The notes: generated by a model from the letters alone, not told the origin. Numbered from the stretch's first letter, positions 16,620 through 23,868 are shown. The stretch: 64,000 nucleotides of DNA from Exiguobacterium aurantiacum (GCF_024362205.1 NZ_CP101462.1:1516501-1580500), one strand, 5' to 3'. Made by a program: numbers and translations.

Positions 16620-17431
16620 GAGGTTGACTCCTTTTCTAAGCGAAGTAAATAGGCATCAAGCTGTTGTTTGAACGCTTCTTCACGTTGTGGCGTGATCTCG
16701 ACTTTGTCATAACGAATTTCTAAGTAGCTCAGAAGTGAGGCATCGAGCTCGATGCGGCTCGCCCACGCGGACAACGTCTCGAAAGGACGTCGCTGTCGTT
16801 GTGGCGGGAGAGCTTGTTCGAATTGAATCAGATGTTGCCGTAACGGAGAATCCGGCAGCGGGTGAATCGAGCGTGTGGACTGCTCGAACGTTTCGTTTGG
16901 CTTTTGCCGTGAGTGATTCCCTTCCTCTGTCGGAACGGAACCACTCACTTTTTTGTTGAGACGTTGCCTACGCCACATCCATGCGCCGATCAACAGAAGG
17001 ATTGCGCTAAAGATGTATGGGAACGGGGAAAGGCGATTGGCTTCGCTAGTGTATGGATTCCCATATGACGGAGACGAGTCATCCCGATCTCCTCTTGGTG
17101 TGCCGACTTCCTCATCCGATGGTCCAACAATGCTTCCACTTCCAGAAGACTTAAACTCAGAATCTTCGTCAGTGCCACCTCCGCACCAACGATTGGTATC
17201 GACCACTTCGATAATTCCAAACAACTTTCGCTTGTCGTGACAGTCCGTCACCCAGCTCGTGATGGGGCTCCCGGAAATGTCCAATTCTTTAAAGTATGTA
17301 TATGTGACTTGACCTGAGAATGAAATGAGTGCGACAACCAGTAACGAAATCAAAACCGTGGATAGAAAAAGAGCTTTGGCCTTTCTCATGAAACAATCAG
17401 TCTGTGAATTTGTTGATTCGACCTCATCCAA
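16616..17431 (-). CDS. DUF4129-like membrane protein
   Basis: A 271-aa protein with an N-terminal helix (ALFLSTVLISLLVVALISF), an extracellular Cys-containing loop rich in Gly/Ser/Asp, a second helix (YIFSAILLLIGAWMW), then a cytoplasmic tail whose last 70 residues resemble the DUF4129 domain of MoxR-DUF58 operons: QFEQALPP..RPFETLSAWASRIELD..LLSYLEIRYDK. A second copy of this tail occurs in the gene at 43655. The start is probably TTG 17431 with AAGGGAG 8 nt upstream; ATG 17449 lacks an RBS. It is the first gene of the six-gene MoxR operon. Confidence 0.7.
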   Translation of the reverse strand: MDEVESTNSQTDCFMRKAKALFLSTVLISLLVVALISFSGQVTYTYFKELDISGSPITSWVTDCHDKRKLFGIIEVVDTNRWCGGGTDEDSEFKSSGSGSIVGPSDEEVGTPRGDRDDSSPSYGNPYTSEANRLSPFPYIFSAILLLIGAWMWRRQRLNKKVSGSVPTEEGNHSRQKPNETFEQSTRSIHPLPDSPLRQHLIQFEQALPPQRQRRPFETLSAWASRIELDASLLSYLEIRYDKVEITPQREEAFKQQLDAYLLRLEKESTS

Positions 17432-17495
17432 TCTCACGACTCCCTTCATTCATCGATTCCATTTAATCCTTATTTTGGAAAATGGATTTGAAAGG

Positions 17496-17504
17496 ATTAT
17501 AGCA
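17496..17504 (-). promoter_or_regulatory. extended -10 promoter of the MoxR operon
   Basis: Minus strand TGCTATAAT, a perfect extended -10, 64 nt upstream of the first gene. No strong -35 is visible. Confidence 0.6.
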
Positions 17505-17536
17505 TATGGTTTGATAGAATATTCAGTTTTTTTCAT

Positions 17537-17568
17537 AAAAAAAGTCGCCCGCTTATTGAACGAGCAAC
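17537..17568 (-). terminator. terminator of the DinB-DUF3916 operon
   Basis: On the minus strand GTTGCTCGTT pairs with AGCGGGCGAC (10 bp including G-U pairs), 5-nt loop, then seven Ts. The left arm lies within the last codons of the DUF3916 gene. Confidence 0.75.
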
Positions 17569-18044
17569 CATACTTCCCCGCTATGTGTGTAATCCTCGTT
17601 TTGAATCCGCTCATGGAATCGATATACCTCGTCGTCCGGGGACAGGTTGAGTCGCTGTAAGAATACGTGAGTGATCGGCAACGGCGTCCACGTCTGCTCA
17701 GACGTATTTCGTTCCATGAATGCCTTCAGTCGTGCGTCGCTTTCAAATACGAGAAGTTCGGACTGCCAAAGCGACGGTAGGTCAATCAAGACGACGACCC
17801 GGAATCGCTCCTCTTTTCGGAGACGTACGAGACGTGAAGAACCCTCCATCATCGCTTCGATGACGGAGCGCTGAATCCGGCTATTCTCTTCTATCGACAG
17901 CAAGAACGATTGATCAAGCGGGATTTTATTATGCGAATACCCGTTATGGAACGTCGTCGGAAACGAATGGGTCTGTTCATTGACATACATGCGTAACCGT
18001 TTCAGTCTTCGTCCGACACCCCGTATTTTCGTTCGTCTCTTCAA
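17553..18044 (-). CDS. DUF3916 domain protein
   Basis: A 163-aa soluble protein resembling DUF3916: a basic N-terminus (RRTKIRGVGRRLKRL), then FRVVVLIDLPSLWQSELLVFESDARLKAFMERN and a C-terminus with WLLV. The function is unknown. It overlaps the upstream DinB-like gene by 4 nt (ATGA) and is therefore co-translated. A terminator overlaps its stop codon. Confidence 0.7.
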   Translation of the reverse strand: MKRRTKIRGVGRRLKRLRMYVNEQTHSFPTTFHNGYSHNKIPLDQSFLLSIEENSRIQRSVIEAMMEGSSRLVRLRKEERFRVVVLIDLPSLWQSELLVFESDARLKAFMERNTSEQTWTPLPITHVFLQRLNLSPDDEVYRFHERIQNEDYTHSGEVWLLVQ

Positions 18045-18529
18045 GACTTCGTCCCTAAGACCCCGTCGACTTGCTGCTGGTGGTGCCGGTCATGTTCGAT
18101 GAAATCGGTGACGATATAGGCAAGCGTATACGAAACACCGTCATGCGGAGAATGGGTCGCCCCGTTTGCCGTCGTGTGCGCAGTCAACGTCTCTTGACGC
18201 AAGGACCGCAGTGTTTCAATGAGCGAACCTCGACTCGTTTTGGCTAATCGGAGCACCTTTTCTCCAGAGAGACGTTTCGCTTTTTGGGTCGCTCGCGCAT
18301 TAAACGAGTCAAACTCGGGGAAAATCATCTCTTCCCCGTTCTTGACGGCCGGGATGATGACGTTCAGAAGATGATTGTCCCAATGGGCGATGTGAAGGAC
18401 GATTGCTTTGATTGGCCATTTGTCGGTCGCAATCGATTTTTCCCACGTCGATTCATCCAATCCCGACAATGTGTTTAACCAGTCTATATAGGATGCAAAC
18501 TCGTCGATGACATCTGAGGTTTTCGTCAT
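18041..18529 (-). CDS. DinB-like four-helix bundle protein (ClbS/DfsB type)
   Basis: A 162-aa all-helical protein of the DinB/ClbS-DfsB group. It opens with VIDEFASYIDWLNTLSGL, contains the conserved W-P-I-K-A-I-VLHIAHWDNHLL segment, and ends with DFIEHDRHHQQQVDGVLG, whose histidines resemble the metal or active-site residues of DinB proteins. ClbS relatives detoxify DNA-damaging compounds; DinB relatives include thiol transferases. RBS AAGGAGG is 7 nt before ATG. The exact role is unknown. Confidence 0.75.
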   Translation of the reverse strand: MTKTSDVIDEFASYIDWLNTLSGLDESTWEKSIATDKWPIKAIVLHIAHWDNHLLNVIIPAVKNGEEMIFPEFDSFNARATQKAKRLSGEKVLRLAKTSRGSLIETLRSLRQETLTAHTTANGATHSPHDGVSYTLAYIVTDFIEHDRHHQQQVDGVLGTKS

Positions 18530-18638
18530 AAAAGTATCCTCCTTCGGTTATAAGCTAAGAAAATTGTATCATGTTCCGGCCACTTAGCATTGAGCTTCGT
18601 CAATCAAGTAATGCTTGATAGAGGTGATCGAGCCTCAC

Positions 18639-19232
18639 TTATGCATCTAACGGGATAGACCTCTTCATATTGGTTTGAGGAGTCATCCCGTCGATTGAAA
18701 TTGAACCGTAAGTTACCGCCACGCCTTGTGGTGACGGGACCATAGAAAGAGGGAACGTATCCAACCAGTCCGCTGATGTCGGAAACGCATCAGGTGCCCA
18801 ATCGAGCTCAAGTTCGTGCCCGGCAAGCGCGTACGAGAATGGCATATGGCGATACACGTCAACGAGCAGTCGTTCGATTTTCTGTGTGAACACGGGTCTC
18901 GATGCAGGGTGTGAGACGACATCATTCCACTTTATATCGATGAGAATCCCGACATAGGTGTCCATCTCTTGAAGGGACACGGTCATCGTCATGTCCACAT
19001 CTCCAAAATAGTTGCTTCGTAAATGGATAGATCCGTAATGCCCGATCTGAGCAAAGTCGGTATCTGTCGTTGTCGTCCAACTAGTGCCCGCCTCATCCTG
19101 ACTGTATGTCACGTTTAAAATTTCGCCACCGCTACTTAACAGTTCCGCACATACATGTTGAGCAAGTTCAGGTAACAGATAATGGCTCGGATAAGCCATC
19201 CCGATGGAAATGAATCCGCCTGCTTGATCCAT
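18639..19232 (-). CDS. hypothetical protein, possibly immunity-like
   Basis: A 197-aa soluble acidic protein. No family is firmly recognised; the opening GGFISIGMAY and the beta-rich middle remind me of Imm64-type immunity proteins, but this is weak. It has a very good RBS (AAAGGAGG) and no signal peptide. It lies between the DinB-like operon and the NCS2 permease and is separated from the permease by a terminator, so it is probably monocistronic. Confidence 0.55.
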   Translation of the reverse strand: MDQAGGFISIGMAYPSHYLLPELAQHVCAELLSSGGEILNVTYSQDEAGTSWTTTTDTDFAQIGHYGSIHLRSNYFGDVDMTMTVSLQEMDTYVGILIDIKWNDVVSHPASRPVFTQKIERLLVDVYRHMPFSYALAGHELELDWAPDAFPTSADWLDTFPLSMVPSPQGVAVTYGSISIDGMTPQTNMKRSIPLDA

Positions 19233-19256
19233 TCAAACACCTCCTTTGTTTCATCA

Positions 19257-19290
19257 TACAAAAAAAGCGGCACCGTATACACGGTACCGC
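19257..19290 (-). terminator. terminator of the NCS2 permease gene
   Basis: GCGGcACCGT / ACGGTaCCGC stem with one mismatch, loop ATAC; on the minus strand it is followed by TTTTTTT. Confidence 0.75.
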
Positions 19291-19296
19291 CCTATC

Positions 19297-20559
19297 TTAT
19301 AGCCAGACTGGTAAAGAAAAGAACACCAGAAACAATACGGTCAAGACACCAACGACCGGACTGAGCGACCGATAGCCTTTCTTGAACAAGACGATCATCG
19401 TATAGGCGATGAATCCGAGCCCGATGCCATCGACGATGGAATACGTGAACGGAATCATGATGATGACGAGAATCGCCGGGAAGGCATGCTCCCAATTGTC
19501 GAGCGGGAGATGCTTCACGTTCTGGAACATCATCATGCCGATGATGATCAACACCGGCGCAATCGCCGTCACCGGAATAATCGCGAATAGCGGCAACAAC
19601 AAGAGCGAGACGACGTACAGGCCTGATGTGACGAACGAGGCGATGCCGCCCCGAGCGCCGACCGAGATGCCGGCCGCGACCTCGACCGTCGAGACGGTCG
19701 GGCTCGAGCCGAACATGGCACCGGCCATCGTTGACAACCCTTGGGCGACGAGCCCTTTCGGTGCGTCCGCATCCTTGCCAATGGCGCGCGTCTGATTCTG
19801 GATCAGGCTGATGTTCTCGATCAGCAAGACGAGCGTCAACACGCCGACGGCGACTAGGAAGATCGGTGACGCCGACTCGGCGAACGAGACGTTACCGAAC
19901 ACGGTGCCGAACGAGTCAAAGAACGGTGTGAGCGCGAACTCACCGGTCCAATCGAGCGTGCCCATGACGGCGCTCAAGCCGACCCCGAACGCGATCGTCC
20001 AGAGGAAACTGCTCGGCCCCATCTTCAAAAAGAGAAGGATGGCGACGAAGAGCGTCAGGAACGCGACCTGTACCGGCCGTTCCCCGAGATCTCCAATGTG
20101 AAGCAACGCCCCGCCACCGCCCGAGACGATCCCCGCCGCCTCGAGTCCGATCAAGATGAGGAACAGGCCGAGTCCGACCGTCAATCCGTCATGAATGATC
20201 GGTGGGAACGCGTTCGCCAGTTTCCGCGCCACCTTCGTCACCGTCAACAGGACGACGAGCGCCCCTGAGACGAACGAGACAGCGAGCGCGCCTTGCCAGC
20301 TCAGCCCCATCTGCAGGACGAGCGTGTACGTGAATAACGCGTTAATGCCCATCCCTGGTAACAGGAGCAGCGGCAAGTTGAACAGCCCTGCGATGAACGT
20401 TCCGATGATGCTTGTCAAAATCGCTCCGACGAGCGCTCCCTCGAACGGGAGTCCGGCTTGTGTCAAGATTGCCGCGTGAACGGCCGGGATGTATGCTGTC
20501 GCCAGAAAGTTCAGCACGCCCCCGTATGTTTCTGTTTTCCATTCTGTTTGTTTTGCCAT
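19297..20559 (-). CDS. NCS2 purine permease (AzgA/PbuG type)
   Basis: A 420-aa proton-coupled nucleobase permease with about 13 hydrophobic segments; the AzgA/PbuG branch takes up hypoxanthine, guanine or adenine. Marks are the N-terminal FLATAYIPAVHAAIL helix, LPGMGINALFTYTLV, VGLGLFLILIGLEAAGI and the ISVGARGGIASFVTS region; the GSSPTVSTVEVAAGI loop is typical of the half-helix that binds substrate. The frame opens 63 codons earlier, but ATG 20559 has AAAGGA and begins at the usual place. A TTGTAT-18-TATAAT promoter lies 59 nt upstream. No purine riboswitch is seen. Confidence 0.9.
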   Translation of the reverse strand: MAKQTEWKTETYGGVLNFLATAYIPAVHAAILTQAGLPFEGALVGAILTSIIGTFIAGLFNLPLLLLPGMGINALFTYTLVLQMGLSWQGALAVSFVSGALVVLLTVTKVARKLANAFPPIIHDGLTVGLGLFLILIGLEAAGIVSGGGGALLHIGDLGERPVQVAFLTLFVAILLFLKMGPSSFLWTIAFGVGLSAVMGTLDWTGEFALTPFFDSFGTVFGNVSFAESASPIFLVAVGVLTLVLLIENISLIQNQTRAIGKDADAPKGLVAQGLSTMAGAMFGSSPTVSTVEVAAGISVGARGGIASFVTSGLYVVSLLLLPLFAIIPVTAIAPVLIIIGMMMFQNVKHLPLDNWEHAFPAILVIIMIPFTYSIVDGIGLGFIAYTMIVLFKKGYRSLSPVVGVLTVLFLVFFSLPVWL

Positions 20560-20617
20560 AGGAATCAATCCTTTATTGGCACCCTCACCCACCCATGTGG
20601 TTATACACACGAGATTG

Positions 20618-20647
20618 ATTATATCCTGTCTGACCTCTGACATACAA
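20618..20647 (-). promoter_or_regulatory. promoter of the NCS2 permease gene
   Basis: Minus strand: -35 TTGTAT (20647-20642), 18-nt spacer, -10 TATAAT (20623-20618). It leaves a short leader of about 50 nt, too short for a purine aptamer. Confidence 0.65.
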
Positions 20648-20721
20648 GCTATTATTGGTTCAAATCCATCTTTGGACCCAGTCATGAGACCTATTCGGAC
20701 GAAAGGTTCAATTTCTAAAAT

Positions 20722-20737
20722 AAGAACAAACGTTCTT
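20722..20737. promoter_or_regulatory. LexA-like box (GAAC-N4-GTTC)
   Basis: AAGAACAAACGTTCTT, a symmetric site with core GAAC-N4-GTTC. It matches 12 of 14 positions of the Gram-positive LexA consensus CGAACRNRYGTTYC, differing at the outer bases. It lies 31 nt upstream of the toxin -10. Confidence 0.45.
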
Positions 20738-20765
20738 GTTTTTAGCATCTTTTTTGAAGGGAATC

Positions 20766-20774
20766 TGCTATAAT
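20766..20774 (+). promoter_or_regulatory. extended -10 promoter of the toxin mRNA
   Basis: TGCTATAAT, a perfect extended -10; transcription should start near 20781. The -35 region is weak (CATCTT), as often with extended -10 promoters. Confidence 0.65.
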
Positions 20775-20806
20775 GAAGGAGCAGGTTAACGCAGCAATAG
20801 TGGGGT

Positions 20807-21025
20807 CAGCCGCCAAGTCCACAATGGAGGAAGGCGGTGGTGCGGATGGAACAACTATGGACCTGGGTCGGCGATTATGTGATCGTCCCGATCCTCGCTC
20901 CGATCATCGTTCATTTGGTTTTACACCAAACATCCGATCGTGCAACGTCTGAACGCACAAAAAAATGACCCCCTCGGCGCAATGAGATGGGTCACTTTCT
21001 GATTCACTAACCATTGTGGCGGCTG
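20807..21025 (+). repeat. 5'-3' complementary segments of the toxin mRNA
   Basis: CAGCCGCCA (20807-20815) and CCACAATGG (20819-20827) in the leader are both complementary to the continuous segment CCATTGTGGCGGCTG (21011-21025) in the 3' region. Pairing gives 15 bp with a 6-nt bulge and takes in the first bases of the Shine-Dalgarno sequence. Confidence 0.75.
20846..20968 (+). CDS. putative type I toxin, small membrane peptide
   Basis: A 40-aa peptide, MEQLWTWVGDYVIVPILAPI followed by a second half IVHLVLH.. ending in a charged tail ERTKK. One transmembrane helix with a Pro-Ile-containing core and a polar C-terminus is the architecture of Fst/TxpA/BsrG-type toxins, which depolarise or disturb the membrane. 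RBS GGAGGAAGG lies 11-15 nt before ATG 20846; in-frame GTG 20837 or 20840 is better spaced and may be the real start. It has its own promoter and terminator and is overlapped at its 3' end by a convergent RNA. Toxicity is inference; the gene layout is visible. Confidence 0.68.
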   Translation: MEQLWTWVGDYVIVPILAPIIVHLVLHQTSDRATSERTKK

Positions 21026-21088
21026 GGCCACTCTTGAAGTGGTAGCCTGTAAGCCAGAGGCCGGTGTGTCCAGCACCGGTCTCTTTCT
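20959..21088 (-). ncRNA. putative antisense antitoxin RNA
   Basis: A convergent RNA of about 130 nt complementary to the toxin mRNA from its terminator back to the toxin stop codon. Promoter: extended -10 TGGTATGAT on the minus strand (21103-21095). Terminator: TGACCC / GGGTCA with an inner CTC/GAG pair, followed by seven Ts (20965-20959). It contains no good ORF. The 3'-overlapping layout is that of TxpA/RatA and BsrG/SR4, where duplex formation triggers RNase III decay. Confidence 0.65.
21057..21086 (+). terminator. terminator of the toxin mRNA
   Basis: GAGGCCGGTG / CACCGGTCTC, ten pairs including one G-U, loop TGTCCAG, then TTTCTACTT. Confidence 0.8.
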
Positions 21089-21094
21089 ACTTGC

Positions 21095-21103
21095 ATCATA
21101 CCA
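21095..21103 (-). promoter_or_regulatory. extended -10 of the antisense RNA
   Basis: Minus strand TGGTATGAT (TGnTATAAT with one mismatch). Start would be near 21088, just beyond the toxin terminator. Confidence 0.55.
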
Positions 21104-21224
21104 TACTTGTTCCCATTTTTCAGTAACAGAAACGCGAAAACGGTGAAGTTGACGTGACGAATGGCAGTTGACCGTAAGACATCATTCGGAGATCAAGTTT
21201 CTTAGCCCGTTGTTCAACAGTTCG

Positions 21225-21253
21225 AGGCAGAGCGAAGCGCTTTGCCTTTTTTA
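21225..21253 (+). terminator. plus-strand terminator without an assigned gene
   Basis: AGGCAGAGC / GCTTTGCCT (nine pairs with one G-U), loop GAAGC, then TTTTTT. No ORF of note ends here; the 120 nt upstream could hold a small RNA or the site may catch readthrough from the toxin locus. Confidence 0.6.
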
Positions 21254-21271
21254 GATTTCATTTATGACTCC

Positions 21272-21303
21272 TTTAAGAATTCTTTAAATCTGCCATCTAC
21301 AAT
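21272..21303 (+). promoter_or_regulatory. vanZ-like promoter with OmpR-type direct repeats
   Basis: TTTAAG (21272) and TTTAAA (21283) are direct repeats 11 bp apart, the spacing of OmpR-family half-sites; TACAAT (21298-21303) is a plausible -10. The response regulator gene downstream is a likely autoregulator. Confidence 0.45.
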
Positions 21304-21337
21304 GAAGACAGTTCAAATTCTTAGGAGGTTCACAACC

Positions 21338-21898
21338 ATGTATAATAAAGATTATTCAGTCATGTTCACAATCGAATCAGGGGTCGTTCTCATCCCGCTC
21401 GCAATTCTCGGTCTCATCACGTTACTCGTCTGGTCGTTTCGTAAGAAACATGTAAAAGTCGCGCAAACTCTTTTGCTTTTGTCATTCGGGATATACGTAT
21501 TAGCTGTCCTTCACTTTGTCTTCTTCCCGATTGACGTCAATTTAGGAAAGTATGCGAACCAAGTACAATGGTGGAGAACGATTAATGTTATTCCGATTCT
21601 GACCATCGATGTGTATTCATTTGTGCTGAATGTCGTGATGTTCCTCCCGTTCGGCTGTTATCTTCCATTTTTAAAACCGTCGATCACGAAAAAAGAAGTA
21701 CTTAAATTAGGATTTCAGTTTAGTCTGATCCTTGAACTGACTCAATTATTGGTGCGTACGACACTAGGCAGTGGACGAAGCACGGATGTGAATGATTTAT
21801 TGGCAAATACGTTCGGAGCGCTCTTAGGGTTCTTACTCGTTCGCTTCGTCGTCCAATACGCCCCGTTCCGACGTTTATATCAGGCTTTCCAACTTTAA
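21338..21898 (+). CDS. VanZ family membrane protein
   Basis: A 186-aa protein with about five helices and the VanZ signature: FFPIDVNLG after helix 2, the INVIPILTIDVYSFVLNVVMFLPFGCYLPFL segment, and LELTQLL.. GSGRSTDVNDLLANTFGALLGFLLV. VanZ proteins give low-level teicoplanin resistance in enterococci; most chromosomal homologs have unknown roles. ATG 21338 has a perfect AGGAGG 9 nt upstream. It is 20 nt from the response regulator, so it is in one operon with the VanRS-like pair. Confidence 0.9.
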   Translation: MYNKDYSVMFTIESGVVLIPLAILGLITLLVWSFRKKHVKVAQTLLLLSFGIYVLAVLHFVFFPIDVNLGKYANQVQWWRTINVIPILTIDVYSFVLNVVMFLPFGCYLPFLKPSITKKEVLKLGFQFSLILELTQLLVRTTLGSGRSTDVNDLLANTFGALLGFLLVRFVVQYAPFRRLYQAFQL

Positions 21899-21918
21899 TC
21901 AGCAAGGGAGTTTCAAGC

Positions 21919-22599
21919 ATGACAAAAATCTTGTTAGTGGATGATGATGTCCAAATCGCAGAACTGATTGATGTGTATGTAAAGAATGACGGGTATCTCA
22001 CGACGCTGGCGACCGACGGGGAAATGGCGCTTGCCTTGTTCAACCAAGAATCGTTTGACTTAATCATTTTAGATTGGATGATGCCTCGGATGGACGGGCT
22101 TGAGTTTTGTAAGCGGGTGCGCCAGACGAGTCAAATTCCAATCTTAATGGTCAGTGCCAAAGTGGGTGATCTGGATAAGATATTGGGATTGACGACAGGG
22201 GTCGATGACTACATCATCAAACCGTTCAATCCGCTCGAGTTGATGGCACGTGTTAAAGCATTGCTGCGCCGTTCAAACTATAATCGACCAAGCGAGTCCC
22301 CAAGTGTACAAGCTGGCCCATTCCTCATCGATCGAGCCAGTCACACCGTCACGATGCAAGAACAGACGATTCGATTGACGGCACGGGAATTTGAGATTTT
22401 GTATTTACTGGCGAAACATAAAGGCCGGGTCTATAGCTCTGAAGAGATATTTGAGACTGTCTGGCAAGAGCATGGCGTCGGGTCGAATCAGACGGTGATG
22501 GTTCATATCAGTAACATCCGCGAGAAATTACATGCTGTCGTGCCACATGAAGTCATCATTCATACGGTGTGGGGAGTGGGATATAAAATTGAGACATAA
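21919..22599 (+). CDS. OmpR/PhoB family response regulator
   Basis: A 226-aa two-component regulator. The receiver domain (1-118) has the acidic pocket DDD (8-10), phospho-acceptor D52 in LDWMMP, and K in KPFNPLELMARV. A winged-helix DNA-binding domain (about 130-226) follows with LTAREFEILYLLAKHKGRVYS and the recognition helix VMVHISNIREKL. It overlaps the histidine kinase start by 11 nt. It probably controls vanZ and itself through the direct repeats upstream. Confidence 0.95.
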   Translation: MTKILLVDDDVQIAELIDVYVKNDGYLTTLATDGEMALALFNQESFDLIILDWMMPRMDGLEFCKRVRQTSQIPILMVSAKVGDLDKILGLTTGVDDYIIKPFNPLELMARVKALLRRSNYNRPSESPSVQAGPFLIDRASHTVTMQEQTIRLTAREFEILYLLAKHKGRVYSSEEIFETVWQEHGVGSNQTVMVHISNIREKLHAVVPHEVIIHTVWGVGYKIET

Positions 22600-23731
22600 T
22601 ATATGGCGCGTCATAACGTTCGTCCCGATGTGGAAACGTCTGCTGTATGTGCTGATTGCGTTTGGGGTCGCCACCCTGAGCGGTGTTCTGTTACTGCCTG
22701 CCGTCTGGTACTTTGAAGAGTCATCACGATTTGTGGAGAGTCTGATCATCGTGTTGTCGTATTTCCGTGAAGGTGTGTTCTTCCTGTTTTATAGTTTGAT
22801 GGTCGCCGTTTGTCTTGTGTTGATTTATCAATATGAGCGTAAACGGTATTTACAGTTTCACATTGAGCGGATGACGTCATTTGTCGAAGAACTCCACGCC
22901 GACCGTGATTCGGTTGAACAACCTGTCCCGCCAGAGCTAGAACGATTGATGGCAACCGTACGCGCCATCTCCGACAGTGCGGCAAAAGCGGAGCAGGAAG
23001 TGCTTCAAGCGGATCGTTTGAAACACGAGCTCGTGACGAACGTCGCCCACGACTTGCGCTCCCCGCTCACGTCGATCACGGGTTATCTTGACTTGATTCA
23101 CAACGACCGTTACCGGGACGAGGTGGAATTGCGTCATTACATCCACGTCATTCATGAGAACGCGACCCATCTGAAAGGCTTGATTAACGATATCTTTGAC
23201 TATACATTTCTACAAAACGACCGAATCGCCCTACAGACAAGTGAGGTCCGTCTCGATGAATTGCTCAATCAGCTCATCATGCAGTCGACGTTACGTCTCT
23301 CGGAAGTTGGAATGGAAGCTCGATTCAGCTCCTCAGCCGAACGGCCCATCGTTGAAGGCGATGCGTTGAAGCTCGTCTGTGTGTTCGAGAATATACTCGA
23401 AAATGCGATTCGTTACGGGCGTGACGGAACGTATATCGATACGTTCATGGAAGATACGGATGAAGCGGTTCTTATCAACATGACAAATTACGGCGAGGAA
23501 GCCATCCCCTCACGTGACATCCCTTACGTGTTTGAGCGATTTTTTAGAGTGGAAAAGTCACGCGCGCATTACACCGGTGGATCAGGTCTCGGTCTCGCTA
23601 TTGCCAAATCCATCATCGACTTACATGAGGGCGAGATTCACGTAAGTAGTCAACCGAGGAAAACGACGTTCACAATCATTCTCCCAAAAGCCTCTCCTAA
23701 TGCTGCACATGAAAAAGCGTGGCCCGTGTGA
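22589..23731 (+). CDS. sensor histidine kinase (VanS-like)
   Basis: A 380-aa membrane kinase. Two helices (about 15-40 and 60-80) enclose a very short extracellular loop, suggesting that it senses the membrane rather than a large ligand. Then comes a coiled linker, HisKA with VAHDLRSPLTS (H154), the N-box NILENAIRYG and the G-box GSGLGLAIAKSI. The start is TTG 22589 with GGGGAGTGGG upstream; the ORF is open earlier inside the regulator gene. It ends within the left arm of the terminator. Confidence 0.92.
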   Translation: MRHNIWRVITFVPMWKRLLYVLIAFGVATLSGVLLLPAVWYFEESSRFVESLIIVLSYFREGVFFLFYSLMVAVCLVLIYQYERKRYLQFHIERMTSFVEELHADRDSVEQPVPPELERLMATVRAISDSAAKAEQEVLQADRLKHELVTNVAHDLRSPLTSITGYLDLIHNDRYRDEVELRHYIHVIHENATHLKGLINDIFDYTFLQNDRIALQTSEVRLDELLNQLIMQSTLRLSEVGMEARFSSSAERPIVEGDALKLVCVFENILENAIRYGRDGTYIDTFMEDTDEAVLINMTNYGEEAIPSRDIPYVFERFFRVEKSRAHYTGGSGLGLAIAKSIIDLHEGEIHVSSQPRKTTFTIILPKASPNAAHEKAWPV

Positions 23732-23753
23732 CCTACACGTACCACGCTTTTTC
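23711..23753 (+). terminator. terminator of the vanZ-RR-HK operon
   Basis: GAAAAAGCGTGG / CCACGCTTTTTC, a 12-bp stem whose left arm encodes the last kinase residues. Confidence 0.8.
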
Positions 23754-23814
23754 GCATTTACATAATAGCTTATCGACTTCAAGCGTATGTCGGAGCGAGC
23801 GCCTCGAACCGATT

Positions 23815-23855
23815 TTAAAAGACGAGCCCACTCGCGTGATGCGATTGGGCTCGTC
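23815..23855 (-). terminator. terminator of the ydbST operon
   Basis: GACGAGCCCA / TGGGCTCGTC, ten pairs, with a partly paired loop; on the minus strand TTTT follows. Confidence 0.75.
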
Positions 23856-23868
23856 GATAATCGGGCCG

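Noticed and set aside
20560-20748. Purine riboswitch or longer N-terminus before the NCS2 permease
   Set aside because: No aptamer core was found and a good promoter at 20618-20647 leaves a leader of only about 50 nt; the extra codons precede the transcription start.
20807-21025. Fst/par-type toxin-antitoxin organisation
   Set aside because: In par the repeats are direct on the DNA so that RNA II is antisense to the leader. Here the repeats are inverted, so they pair within the toxin mRNA; the TxpA/BsrG-like 3' overlap fits better.
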